Assembly: GCA_003168265.1 (NCBI GenBank)
Contig: PMSV01000008.1
Span: forward strand, 1 to 64,000
Source: Chitinophagaceae bacterium
GTDB lineage: Bacteria > Bacteroidota > Bacteroidia > Chitinophagales > Chitinophagaceae
Direction of reading: 5' to 3'
DNA: 64,000 bases
The notes under the pieces are model-generated. The model was not told the DNA's origin, ran no database searches, and was given only the letters and a program-made list of their open reading frames with translations. Position numbers and translations under genes: made by a program. This document shows, one piece after another, positions 27,506 to 35,612 of the stretch; position 1 is the first letter of the stretch; each line of letters begins with the position of its first letter.

Positions 27506-27775
27506 ATGGCTAAAGAGTCAGTAAAAGCCAGACAGAGAAAGAGGGAGAGGATGGTTGCCAAATTCGCAGAGAAACGTGCGGCACTCAAAGCTGCCGGCAA
27601 TTATGCGGAACTGGACAAGCTTCCGAAAAATGCCTCTCCTGTACGCCTGAAAAACCGTTGTCAGTTGACCGGCAGGCCCAGGGGATACATGAGGTATTTC
27701 GGTGTCTCCCGCCTGGTATTCCGGGAAATGGCCCTACAGGGCAAAATTCCAGGCGTGAGGAAAGCTAGCTGGTAA
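27506..27775 (+). CDS. rpsN: 30S ribosomal protein S14 (zinc-free form)
   Basis: 89 residues, the longer C-minus type. The Cys-X2-Cys pairs of the zinc form are absent; only one Cys remains, in [17 protein letters not shown]. The family ending [20 protein letters not shown] is intact. S14 belongs to the 30S head. Confidence 0.97.
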   Translation: MAKESVKARQRKRERMVAKFAEKRAALKAAGNYAELDKLPKNASPVRLKNRCQLTGRPRGYMRYFGVSRLVFREMALQGKIPGVRKASW

Positions 27776-27858
27776 CCCCGGCCCGGACCCGTTGCAGATT
27801 TAACTACATGGGTTTTGGCTGAAGGAACAAAATTCAAAATCATTAATAGTATTAAAAA

Positions 27859-28257
27859 ATGGTTACAGATCCGATTGCAGATTTTTTGACGAGAGTGCGT
27901 AATGCGCAAATGGCTAATCACCGCATTGTAGAGATTCCAGCTTCTAACCTCAAAAAGCGTATCACGGAAATCCTCTATGAAAAAGGATATATTCTGAAAT
28001 ACAAGTTCGAGGATGATAATAAACAGGGCGTCATTAAGATCGCTTTGAAATATGATCCGACGTCAAAGGAGCCGGCAATTAAATCCCTGGAAAGAGTCAG
28101 CCGCCCCGGACTGCGTCAATATGCAAGTCCGGCCGAATTCACCCGGGTGAAGAACGGACTCGGAGTGGCTATTATTTCAACTTCCAAAGGAGTGATGACA
28201 GATAAGGAAGCCAAGGTCCAGAACGTTGGAGGGGAAGTACTCTGTTATATCTATTGA
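27859..28257 (+). CDS. rpsH: 30S ribosomal protein S8
   Basis: 132 residues. S8 binds the central domain of 16S rRNA and in E. coli represses the spc operon. [19 protein letters not shown] and the C-terminal [19 protein letters not shown] are the family signature. A 92-nt gap precedes rplF. Confidence 0.98.
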   Translation: MVTDPIADFLTRVRNAQMANHRIVEIPASNLKKRITEILYEKGYILKYKFEDDNKQGVIKIALKYDPTSKEPAIKSLERVSRPGLRQYASPAEFTRVKNGLGVAIISTSKGVMTDKEAKVQNVGGEVLCYIY

Positions 28258-28349
28258 TCAGTTGTATTGTTTCAGGAAACGTCTGGCACCTTAAGTAATC
28301 CTATACTTTACTGACCGGCCGGAACTTCAAAAAAATAAAAAAAATAACT

Positions 28350-28907
28350 ATGTCTCGTATAGGAAAAAAGCCGATTCAAGTGCCTGCAGGAGTGACCATA
28401 CAGATCTCCAGCAGCGACAATACGGTCTCTGTGAAGGGACCCAAGGGCGAACTAAAACAAACCCTGGACAGAGATATCAAGGCGGAACTAAAAGATGGTC
28501 GGCTGGAACTTTCCAGGCCGACAGACCAGATCCGGCACAGGGCTCTTCACGGCCTCTATCGTTCCTTGATCTCCAATATGGTGAAGGGGGTGACCGAAGG
28601 ATATAAAAGGCAGCTGGAATTGATAGGTGTAGGTTTTAAAGCTTCCAACCAGGGCAATTTGCTTGATCTTTCTTTGGGATTCTCACACAATATCATCTTC
28701 GAAATTCCTAAAGAACTGAAATTGGTTACTGCACAGGAAAAAGGGGAAAATCCGAAGATTTCCCTTGAAGGAATCGATAAGCAGTTGATCGGGCAGGTAG
28801 CTGCCAAGATCCGTGGATTGAGAAAACCCGAACCATATAAGGGCAAGGGCGTAAGATATGTTGGCGAGGTTGTTCGCAAGAAAGCAGGTAAGGCTGCCGG
28901 TAAATAA
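28350..28907 (+). CDS. rplF: 50S ribosomal protein L6
   Basis: 185 residues. L6 lies near the factor-binding region. MSRIGKKPIQVPAGV opens the first alpha/beta repeat; GVTEGYKRQLELIGVGFKA and RGLRKPEPYKGKGVRY belong to the second. Normal length. Confidence 0.98.
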   Translation: MSRIGKKPIQVPAGVTIQISSSDNTVSVKGPKGELKQTLDRDIKAELKDGRLELSRPTDQIRHRALHGLYRSLISNMVKGVTEGYKRQLELIGVGFKASNQGNLLDLSLGFSHNIIFEIPKELKLVTAQEKGENPKISLEGIDKQLIGQVAAKIRGLRKPEPYKGKGVRYVGEVVRKKAGKAAGK

Positions 28908-29001
28908 TCCGGTCCGCTGAATGTCAGGCATTGAATTTTCAATTACCGGCCTGAAATGTTCATGAAAATTACCATGGCATGCCGGTGTTAAAATACAGAA
29001 C

Positions 29002-29355
29002 ATGGACAAAAAAATGGTCAAGAAGCAGAAAATAAGACACCGCATCCGTAAAAAAGTGGCGGGTTCGGCTGGAAAGCCCAGACTATCGGTCTTCAGGAGC
29101 AATAGCGATATTTACGTGCAACTCATCGACGACATTGATGGCAAAACCCTGGCGGCTGCTTCTTCAAGAGATAAGGACATCACTGCACAGAAAGGGAATA
29201 AGACAGACAAGAGCAAACTGGTGGGGGCCGCGATTGCCCGTAAAGCGACTGAGTTGGGCTTCAAGGCCTGCACATTCGACCGTGGAGGAAATCTCTACCA
29301 TGGACGCGTAAAGGCAGTTGCAGACGGAGCCCGCGAAGGTGGACTGAATTTCTAA
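29002..29355 (+). CDS. rplR: 50S ribosomal protein L18
   Basis: 117 residues from ATG 29002 (a second ATG lies four codons on). L18 binds 5S rRNA. KQKIRHRIRKKVAGSAGKPR, LSVFRSNSDIYVQLIDD and the end FDRGGNLYHGRVKAVADGAR are typical. The gap from rplF is 94 nt. Confidence 0.98.
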   Translation: MDKKMVKKQKIRHRIRKKVAGSAGKPRLSVFRSNSDIYVQLIDDIDGKTLAAASSRDKDITAQKGNKTDKSKLVGAAIARKATELGFKACTFDRGGNLYHGRVKAVADGAREGGLNF

Positions 29356-29384
29356 ACAATAAATGAAAATTTTCAAAGAATACA

Positions 29385-29903
29385 ATGGCAAAAGTTAATA
29401 TAAGCAAAGTAAAGGCCGGCGACCTGGAACTTAAGGAAAAAGTAGTGGCCATCAACCGCGTGGTAAAGACCACCAAGGGAGGCCGCGCATTCAGCTTCTC
29501 TGCATTGGTCGTTGTCGGAAATGAAGGAGGCGTTGTTGGTCATGGACTGGGGAAAGCAAAAGAAGTACAGGAAGCCATCACCAAAGGCATTGAAGATGCA
29601 AAGAAAAACCTGATCAGAGTGCCCATCCTGCATGGCACCATTCCGCATGATCAACTGGCCAAAGAAGGCGCCGCCAAAGTATTGATCAAACCGGCTGCCC
29701 ATGGTACCGGTGTGATCGCCGGAGGAAGCATGCGCGCTGTACTCGAGAGCGCCGGTGTGACGGATGTTCTTGCCAAGTCCCTGGGATCTGCCAATCCGCA
29801 TAATGTGGTGAAAGCGACTTTCAAGGCCCTGGCCATGTTGCGCGAGCCGATCACTGTGGCAAAAACCCGCCATCTTTCCCTGAAAAAAGTATTTCACGGA
29901 TAA
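29385..29903 (+). CDS. rpsE: 30S ribosomal protein S5
   Basis: 172 residues. S5 affects accuracy and the mRNA entry helicase. [40 protein letters not shown] and [20 protein letters not shown] are its conserved parts. It starts 29 nt after rplR. Confidence 0.98.
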   Translation: MAKVNISKVKAGDLELKEKVVAINRVVKTTKGGRAFSFSALVVVGNEGGVVGHGLGKAKEVQEAITKGIEDAKKNLIRVPILHGTIPHDQLAKEGAAKVLIKPAAHGTGVIAGGSMRAVLESAGVTDVLAKSLGSANPHNVVKATFKALAMLREPITVAKTRHLSLKKVFHG

Positions 29904-29938
29904 TCGGATCCTTGCTGTCAGAAAGCAGGTCCATTAAA

Positions 29939-30133
29939 ATGACTTCAATGAAAAGGATAAAAATTACCCAGGTTAGGAGTGCGATCGATCGGCCTGAAAG
30001 GCAGAAGTTGACTCTGCAGGCTCTGGGATTGAAAAAAATGAACGCAAGTAAGGAAGTAGAAGCCACACCCCAGATACTGGGTATGGTACGCATCGTGGAT
30101 CACCTGGTTAAGGTGGAGGAATTGAACAAATGA
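29939..30133 (+). CDS. rpmD: 50S ribosomal protein L30
   Basis: 64 residues from ATG 29939; ATG 29948 (MKRIKITQVRSAIDR) would give the standard 61. L30 is a small globular 50S protein. RPERQKLTLQALGLKKMN and the end MVRIVDHLVKVEE are the family core. The farther upstream frame to 29912 is not supported. Confidence 0.95.
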   Translation: MTSMKRIKITQVRSAIDRPERQKLTLQALGLKKMNASKEVEATPQILGMVRIVDHLVKVEELNK

Positions 30134-30224
30134 TCCATCGGGCCGAAGCGGATATCCATTCGGCTAATGCAACCGAATTATTTTAAGCGAGGGGCGATTC
30201 CCCGTTGAGTATAAATCAAACAAA

Positions 30225-30674
30225 ATGAAATTACATAGCATCAGGCCAGCAAAAGGCGCGACGCACAAGGAAAAGCGTTTGGGAAGAGGCGAAGCATCCG
30301 GTAAGGGCGGAACTTCTACAAAGGGAAATAAGGGGCATCAGAGCCGTTCCGGCTTTAAAAACAGAAGAGCTCATGAAGGAGGGCAGATGCCTATCCAGAG
30401 AAGGCTTCCCAAAAGAGGCTTTAAGAATCCGCATCGTATTTCTTACGACGTTTTCAATCTTGGCCAGATCGACCACCTGGTTGAAAAATATGAGCTGAAG
30501 GAATTCACTCCTGAAAATCTCTATATTAATGGGTTGATCAGTCAGACCGCGCTGGTTAAGGTCCTCGGCAACGGTGAAATGAAGACTAAAATCGCTTTCA
30601 AGGTGAATGCCGTGAGCGAGAAGGCCAAATCCATTATCGAAGGGCTGGGCGGAACGGTAGAAATTCTTAAGTAA
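30225..30674 (+). CDS. rplO: 50S ribosomal protein L15
   Basis: 149 residues. L15 is a late 50S assembly protein with a long basic N-terminal extension: EKRLGRGEASGKGGTSTKG, then GGQMPIQRRLPKRGF. The C-terminal VNAVSEKAKSIIEGLGGTVE is typical. A possible terminator lies 18 nt after the stop, before secY. Confidence 0.98.
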   Translation: MKLHSIRPAKGATHKEKRLGRGEASGKGGTSTKGNKGHQSRSGFKNRRAHEGGQMPIQRRLPKRGFKNPHRISYDVFNLGQIDHLVEKYELKEFTPENLYINGLISQTALVKVLGNGEMKTKIAFKVNAVSEKAKSIIEGLGGTVEILK

Positions 30675-30679
30675 TTTTG
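30672..30679 (+). promoter_or_regulatory. possible -7 box overlapping the rplO stop
   Basis: TAATTTTG is a perfect TAnnTTTG match whose first three bases are the rplO stop codon. No TTG is at the right distance upstream. If active it would start a short transcript through the following hairpin towards secY. Confidence 0.3.
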
Positions 30680-30691
30680 AGTACCTTGCAA

Positions 30692-30715
30692 GGCGCATGA
30701 CCCTGCGTCTTTTTT
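30692..30715 (+). terminator. terminator or attenuator between rplO and secY
   Basis: GGCGCA (30692-30697), loop TGACCC, TGCGTC (30704-30709) with one G-T pair, then six T. A short but regular intrinsic-terminator form, 34 nt before the secY start. It may attenuate rather than end the spc transcript. Confidence 0.6.
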
Positions 30716-30748
30716 GTTTCTGATTGCAAATAAAAAATTACAACATTC

Positions 30749-32092
30749 GTGAAGAAGCTGATTCAAACCTTAAAAAACATCTGGGGTATCCAGGAATTGA
30801 GGGGCAAGATCCTGACCACTCTGGTCCTGATCCTTGTTTTCAGGGTATGTACCTATATTACCCTTCCGGGTATCGATCCGCATAAGCTCACCAGTCTTTC
30901 CGGTGCCAAATCCGGAGCTCTGGGATTGATCGACGCTTTTTCCGGCGGGGCATTCCTGCAGGCTTCTATCGTTGCACTTGGCATCATGCCTTATATATCT
31001 GCTTCCATCTTCATGCAATTGATGACTATCCTGGTCCCCCAAATGCAAAAGGTCCAAAAAGAAGGGGAAAGCGGACGTAAAAAAATCAACCAGTGGACCC
31101 GTTACCTGACCGTGATAGTCACTTTTGTTCAGGCCTACGCCTATGTCACCTACCTGAAGACCATGGCAAAGGAAGCGGTCATTGACTCATATTCCGCTTA
31201 TTTATGGATCACTACGCCGATAGTGCTGACCGCAGGTACACTCTTTGTCATGTGGCTGGGTGAAAAGATTACCGATAAAGGACTGGGCAATGGTACCTCT
31301 CTTATCATCATGATCGGCATCCTGGCACGTTTCCCAAATGCCTTCCGTTCTGAATTGATTGGAAAACTGGCCATCGGCAGCGGCGGTATCCTGATTTTCA
31401 TTATTGAAATTGCGATCCTGATCGCAATCATCATGGGATTGATCGTTTTGATCCAGGGCGTGAGAAAGGTCCCCGTTAATTATGCCAAACAGATCGTGGG
31501 GAATAAACAATTCGGAGGGGCCCGTCAGTTTCTTCCACTGAAGGTAAATAGCGCCGGTGTAATGCCCATCATTTTCGCACAGGCCATTATGTTCCTTCCC
31601 ACCCTTGTTTCCTATACAAGCTTTGAGAATAAGGAAGGTTTTGTCAGGGTCTTTTCGGACCCGAAGGACTATCTGCATATGTTGATCTATGCGGTCATCG
31701 TTATCTTCTTCACCTTCCTTTATACTGCCCTTATATTCAATCCAAAACAGATTGCCGAGGACCTGAAAAGGAGCAATGGCTTTATTCCTGGTGTGAAACC
31801 GGGTCAGCCGACTGCCGATTTTATCGGCTCCATAATGGATAAGATTACTTTACCTGGAGCATTCCTGCTTGCCATTATCGGGATACTTCCCGGCTTTGCA
31901 CAGCGTTTGAACGTGACCCAGTCCTTTGCTTCCTTTTTCGGAGGCACTTCCCTGCTGATAATGGTTGGGGTCATTCTGGATACCCTTCAGCAGATAGAAA
32001 CCCAATTGCTGATGCGGCAATATGATGGTTTGATGAAGAGCGGAAGGATTCAGGGAAGGCAGTCTTCCACTGTTTCAGGAGCTATTATATAA
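30749..32092 (+). CDS. secY: preprotein translocase subunit SecY
   Basis: 447 residues with ten predicted membrane helices. SecY is the pore of the Sec translocon. The start is GTG at 30749; no nearby ATG fits the conserved N-terminus KKLIQTLKNIWGIQELRGK. Helix 2 region holds GALGLIDAFSGGAFLQASIV, the plug and lateral gate follow, and KVPVNYAKQIVGNKQFGGAR is the ribosome-contacting loop. The C-terminal tail ends GRIQGRQSS. It is separated from rplO by a possible attenuator and from map by a further hairpin. Confidence 0.97.
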   Translation: MKKLIQTLKNIWGIQELRGKILTTLVLILVFRVCTYITLPGIDPHKLTSLSGAKSGALGLIDAFSGGAFLQASIVALGIMPYISASIFMQLMTILVPQMQKVQKEGESGRKKINQWTRYLTVIVTFVQAYAYVTYLKTMAKEAVIDSYSAYLWITTPIVLTAGTLFVMWLGEKITDKGLGNGTSLIIMIGILARFPNAFRSELIGKLAIGSGGILIFIIEIAILIAIIMGLIVLIQGVRKVPVNYAKQIVGNKQFGGARQFLPLKVNSAGVMPIIFAQAIMFLPTLVSYTSFENKEGFVRVFSDPKDYLHMLIYAVIVIFFTFLYTALIFNPKQIAEDLKRSNGFIPGVKPGQPTADFIGSIMDKITLPGAFLLAIIGILPGFAQRLNVTQSFASFFGGTSLLIMVGVILDTLQQIETQLLMRQYDGLMKSGRIQGRQSSTVSGAII

Positions 32093-32110
32093 TTTTTATT
32101 ACAATATACG

Positions 32111-32142
32111 TAAACCTGTCCAGTGAACCCGGGACAGGTTTA
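32111..32142 (+). terminator. hairpin between secY and map
   Basis: TAAACCTGTCC (32111-32121) pairs exactly with GGACAGGTTTA (32132-32142) across a 10-nt loop. The tail is only TTTG, so termination may be partial. map starts 57 nt later. Confidence 0.6.
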
Positions 32143-32199
32143 TTTGTAATATATGCCGCGGGGCAGGACTCATCCGGGTAAATCCCGATTCAAAGACTG

Positions 32200-33027
32200 A
32201 TGATTTACTATAAAACCGAAGCTGAGATAGAATTGATGCGCCAAAGCGCACTCTTAGTGAGCAGAACCCTGACCGAAGTTGCAAAAATGCTGAAGCCAGG
32301 CATCCGTTCTCTTTCTCTGGATAAGTTTATCGGATCCTTTATTCGGGACCATAAGGCAATCCCTTCATTTTTGAATTATCGTGGCTATCCCTTTAATTCC
32401 TGCATCTCCGTCAATGATGTAGTTGTGCATGGCTTCCCCAATGAAGAAGAATTGAAGGAAGGAGATATCATATCCATTGACATAGGTGTAATTAAGAATG
32501 GCTTTCATGGAGACCATGCTTATACATTCGCGATCGGTGAGATCAGTCAGCCCATCGTACAACTCATCCGGGTCACCAAGGAAGCATTGTATCTCGGAAT
32601 TGCAAAGGCTGTAGCCGGTAACCGTGTCGGGGATATCGCCTATGCGATCCAGGAGCATACGGAAAAGAAATATGGCTATGGGGTGGTGAGGGAACTCGTC
32701 GGGCACGGATTGGGAAAGGATCTTCATGAAGACCCGCAGGTGCCAAATTATGGAAGAAGGGGGAGCGGAGCCAAGTTGAAAGAGGGTTTGGTCCTGGCTA
32801 TCGAGCCCATGATCAACCTGGGCGTCAAAGAGGTTTATACCGAGGACGATGGCTGGACGGTTCGCACCAAGGACCACAAGACTTCCGTTCATTTTGAACA
32901 TGATGTCTGTGTCAGAAAAAACAAGGCCGATATACTTTCGGATTATGGCCCGATCGAAGCTGCTGAAAAGGCTAACCCTGATTTATTTTCGGATTACCAG
33001 ACTGCTGATGTCATTGTACAGAGATAG
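32200..33027 (+). CDS. map: methionine aminopeptidase, type I
   Basis: 275 residues, somewhat longer than the 260-residue core because of a C-terminal extension (AAEKANPDLFSDYQTADVIV). It removes the initiator methionine from new proteins. The dimetal ligands lie in ISIDIGVIKNGFHGDHAYTF (two Asp), the His in ELVGHGLGKDLHEDP, and Glu in LAIEPMINLG and SVHFEHDVCV. The gene keeps its usual place after secY, but the next gene is not infA. The flavoprotein gene follows 17 nt later. Confidence 0.96.
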   Translation: MIYYKTEAEIELMRQSALLVSRTLTEVAKMLKPGIRSLSLDKFIGSFIRDHKAIPSFLNYRGYPFNSCISVNDVVVHGFPNEEELKEGDIISIDIGVIKNGFHGDHAYTFAIGEISQPIVQLIRVTKEALYLGIAKAVAGNRVGDIAYAIQEHTEKKYGYGVVRELVGHGLGKDLHEDPQVPNYGRRGSGAKLKEGLVLAIEPMINLGVKEVYTEDDGWTVRTKDHKTSVHFEHDVCVRKNKADILSDYGPIEAAEKANPDLFSDYQTADVIVQR

Positions 33028-33044
33028 AATCCCTGCAATCAAAT

Positions 33045-34268
33045 ATGTCCAAGATTTTAATTGTGGCCGGAGGAGGAGCAGCCGGATTCTTTTGTGCTGT
33101 CAACGCGGGTCGCATCCATCCCGGACTGAAAGTGATCTTGCTGGAAAAATCCTCCAAATTATTAAGTAAAGTGAAGGTCTCCGGCGGAGGCAGGTGTAAT
33201 CTCACCCATGCCTGCTTTGACCGGAAAGAGCTTGTGAATAATTATCCCCGAGGCAGGCAATTCGTTAAAAAAGCATTCTACAAGTTTTTCACAGAGGATA
33301 CCATCCTTTGGTTTACGGAGCGTGGCGTAAGCCTGAAAACCGAGGCCGATGGAAGAATGTTTCCGGATACGGACTCCTCACAAACAGTGATTGATTGTCT
33401 GTTAAGGGAAGCCAAACGGTACGGAGTAGAGATACACTTGAGAAAGGAAATGAGCCATATCGAAAAAGTGGATGATCAATTTCATTTGATGAGTACAGAT
33501 GGTGAGCGCTATAGTTCAGATTATTTATGTATCGCAACCGGCGGATTTTCCAAATTGCAGAACCTGGACTGGCTCAAGAAGCTAGGACATTCTGTTGAAG
33601 AGCCCGTTCCCTCTTTGTTCACCTTTAATTTACCGGATAACCTGATTACCCGGCTCATGGGTATTACCCTTGGGAAAGCAAGGGTAAGGATCAGGGAAAC
33701 CAGCCTCTCAGAATCAGGGCCCCTGCTCATTACGCATTGGGGTTTCAGCGGCCCGGTTGTACTCAGGCTTTCAGCCTGGGGCGCGCGTGAACTGGCGGAG
33801 CTTAATTACCAATTTTCAATTGCCGTAGACTGGGTTACTGAAATAGAAGAGCAGCGACTTAGGGATCATCTCATTGAATCCAGGCATTCGCGGACGGGAC
33901 AAAAAATTACCGTCAGAAATGAGTTTGACCTGCCGGGAAGGCTATGGGAATATTTAGTTGAAATGGCCGGCATCTCCCGGGATTTGCATTGGCAGGATTT
34001 GTCCAATAAGCTCTTGAATGTATTGGTTCAGCATTTGAAGGGAAGCATCTTCGAAGTCAAGGGGAAAACAACTTTTAAAGAAGAATTCGTAACGGCCGGG
34101 GGTATCCGATTATCTGAGATCGATCCCCAGACCATGCAGAGCAGGATCTGCCCGGGGCTCTTTTTTGCTGGTGAAGTGATGGATGTGGACGGAATTACAG
34201 GAGGCTTTAACTTTCAGCATGCCTGGACCAGTGGGTATATTGCGGCAAGTGCGATTGCTGGTAAATAA
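33045..34268 (+). CDS. HI0933/YhiN-type FAD-dependent oxidoreductase
   Basis: 407 residues. The Rossmann FAD-binding start ILIVAGGGAAGFFCAVNAGR is followed by LEKSSKLLSKVKVSGGGRCN, the diagnostic motif of the HI0933 family. The second dinucleotide region is YLCIATGGFSK, and the C-terminus FFAGEVMDVDGITGGFNFQHA completes the FAD site. The substrate of these proteins is not established. It starts 17 nt after map, where infA/rpmJ would be expected, and converges on the SRPBCC gene. Confidence 0.9.
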   Translation: MSKILIVAGGGAAGFFCAVNAGRIHPGLKVILLEKSSKLLSKVKVSGGGRCNLTHACFDRKELVNNYPRGRQFVKKAFYKFFTEDTILWFTERGVSLKTEADGRMFPDTDSSQTVIDCLLREAKRYGVEIHLRKEMSHIEKVDDQFHLMSTDGERYSSDYLCIATGGFSKLQNLDWLKKLGHSVEEPVPSLFTFNLPDNLITRLMGITLGKARVRIRETSLSESGPLLITHWGFSGPVVLRLSAWGARELAELNYQFSIAVDWVTEIEEQRLRDHLIESRHSRTGQKITVRNEFDLPGRLWEYLVEMAGISRDLHWQDLSNKLLNVLVQHLKGSIFEVKGKTTFKEEFVTAGGIRLSEIDPQTMQSRICPGLFFAGEVMDVDGITGGFNFQHAWTSGYIAASAIAGK

Positions 34269-34274
34269 CCAACC

Positions 34275-34309
34275 AAACCGGAAGTTGTTCAAATATTCGG
34301 CTCCGGTTT
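34275..34309. terminator. shared hairpin between convergent genes
   Basis: AAACCGGA (34275-34282) and TCCGGTTT (34302-34309) form an 8-bp stem with a 19-nt loop between the flavoprotein stop and the stop of the convergent SRPBCC gene. T-runs are weak on both sides. Confidence 0.45.
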
Positions 34310-34790
34310 AACCCCTTTGGTTCCCTGGCATATCGGGAAGCCCCTTTCCTGTATTTAATAATTGGACCAGGCTTTGTTTTATGAAAAAATCCCAACCTTT
34401 CTCGCAGCGATCAAAGCATTCGATTCCCGGTACGAGTCCTCTGTGGGTCATCCGGATTTCGACCTGATCGATCACCTGGCGGATCTCAAATTCAACCATT
34501 GTCCCCTTCCATTCTTTTTTATCCATCAACCAAGGCAGGTTGCAATCTGTAACCAACCAGCTAAATTTTTTAAAAAGAACCATTTCTTCGATCAGGAAAT
34601 CAACATGGGTATCATCGAAACGGACGGTGAAGCGGTCTGATTTTTTAGCAGCGCTTCCCAGGAAGTTGCCGGTCCACCAGCGATCCACCCGACTGATTTT
34701 TTCAAAAGCTTTTTCAGGACTGGAGTTTGCAATTATGGTTGCTGAATATTCTTGTGTTTGAAAGATGCTGTCAGGCATTGTAATTGTCAA
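34308..34790 (-). CDS. SRPBCC (START/AHSA1-like) domain protein
   Basis: 160 residues of the helix-grip SRPBCC fold. EYSATIIANSSPEKAFEKIS at the start, RVDRWWTGNFLG, the beta-rich centre DRFTVRFDDTHVDFLIEE, and a long C-terminal helix CEKGWDFFIKQSLVQLLNTG match the AHSA1 group. These bind hydrophobic ligands in a cavity; the ligand is unknown. Its start overlaps the ArsR stop by 4 nt (ATGA), so it is the last gene of a three-gene self-regulated operon. Confidence 0.85.
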   Translation of the reverse strand: MTITMPDSIFQTQEYSATIIANSSPEKAFEKISRVDRWWTGNFLGSAAKKSDRFTVRFDDTHVDFLIEEMVLFKKFSWLVTDCNLPWLMDKKEWKGTMVEFEIRQVIDQVEIRMTHRGLVPGIECFDRCEKGWDFFIKQSLVQLLNTGKGLPDMPGNQRG

Positions 34791-35137
34791 TTTGATTTTT
34801 TTGAGTTTGATTTCTTTTGATCCATAAGCCGCCTGAGTTTGAGTAGTTTCTCCTTCCAGAATTGATTATAATGATCCATCCAGGAGTTCAACGCTTTGAA
34901 TCCGTCCTCCTGAAGGCTGCAATGTCTTTCTCTGCCAATATCACTAATCGAGATAAAGCCAGCTAATCGGAGCATTTTGATATGCTTTGATACTGCAGGC
35001 CGGCTCATATTAAAGTGAGCTGCGAGGCTATGGACTGGCATGGAATTTTGAGAGAGCAACAGGAGGATCTGCCTCCTGCTGGAATCTGCGATAGCCTGGA
35101 AGGGATCAATTCCTTTTGGTTGTTTGTTCGGGAGCAT
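34787..35137 (-). CDS. ArsR-family winged-helix repressor
   Basis: 116 residues. DPFQAIADSSRRQILLLLSQ and VHSLAAHFNMSRPAVSKHIK (helix-turn-helix) and RLAGFISISDIGRERHCSLQ (wing) are the ArsR pattern. There is no metal-binding CXC motif, so it belongs to the ArsR group that pairs with SRPBCC proteins and senses something other than arsenic. It overlaps the preceding SRPBCC gene by 32 nt and the following by 4 nt. Two GTAAC-N6-GTTAC palindromes upstream of the operon are the likely operators. Confidence 0.93.
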   Translation of the reverse strand: MLPNKQPKGIDPFQAIADSSRRQILLLLSQNSMPVHSLAAHFNMSRPAVSKHIKMLRLAGFISISDIGRERHCSLQEDGFKALNSWMDHYNQFWKEKLLKLRRLMDQKKSNSKKSN

Positions 35138-35552
35138 GGATGAGATCGAGAATTTTTTGAATGTTCTTGAGCCAGCCGATGTTCATAGCATTGTAGATAT
35201 TTATATTCTCCATCATACCGCTATGTTCAAGCAATAATTCTGTTCCCTGTTCCTTCGGGATTAATGTAAAACTCACGACGGAATCTAAATTGAAACTGCC
35301 GTCTCCGGGGCCCCCTTTCCAGGAATAGATCAACTTGCGGCAGGGATCAATTTCGAGGACCTGACAAAAAATATGGCCGTCGAATTCGAATTGGGGCATG
35401 GGCCTGGTGGTAAATTGAAATTCTCTTCCGACTTCCGGTTGAAAATCATTGGGCATGAGCCATTGGGCTATGAGTTCGGAACGGGTAAGCCATTCCCAGA
35501 CTTCTTCTGGGGGATGGGGATAATAGAGTTGATGCTGAATTGTTCTTTTCAT
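35106..35552 (-). CDS. SRPBCC/AHSA1 domain protein, first gene of the ArsR module
   Basis: 148 residues. RTIQHQLYYPHPPEEVWEWL, RSELIAQWLMPNDFQPEVGR, VLEIDPCRKLIYSWKGG and VSFTLIPKEQGTELLLEHSG form an AHSA1-type helix-grip fold. Ligand unknown. It starts immediately downstream of the operator-promoter region at 35557-35605. Its last 32 nt overlap the ArsR start. Together with the second SRPBCC gene it forms an ArsR flanked by two SRPBCC proteins. Confidence 0.88.
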   Translation of the reverse strand: MKRTIQHQLYYPHPPEEVWEWLTRSELIAQWLMPNDFQPEVGREFQFTTRPMPQFEFDGHIFCQVLEIDPCRKLIYSWKGGPGDGSFNLDSVVSFTLIPKEQGTELLLEHSGMMENINIYNAMNIGWLKNIQKILDLIHAPEQTTKRN

Positions 35553-35556
35553 TTGT

Positions 35557-35572
35557 GTAACTTTTTAGTTAC
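35557..35572 (-). promoter_or_regulatory. ArsR operator, promoter-distal copy 1 (at the transcription start)
   Basis: GTAAC TTTTTA GTTAC is a 16-bp palindrome 4 nt before the ATG of the SRPBCC gene and overlapping the expected transcription start. Confidence 0.8.
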
Positions 35573-35573
35573 C

Positions 35574-35605
35574 TAAAGATATGTGTAACTTTTTGGTTAC
35601 ACAAA
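35574..35605 (-). promoter_or_regulatory. promoter of the ArsR module
   Basis: Read on the minus strand: TTTG (35605-35602), a 20-nt spacer, then TATCTTTA (35581-35574), one base off TAnnTTTG. The spacer is almost entirely operator copy 2. Confidence 0.7.
35582..35603 (-). promoter_or_regulatory. ArsR operator copy 2 (in the -33/-7 spacer)
   Basis: TGTGTAAC TTTTTG GTTACACA, a 22-bp palindrome with 8-bp perfect arms. Its core (35585-35600) is 28 bp from copy 1, start to start. Confidence 0.8.
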
Positions 35606-35612
35606 TTTTTTA

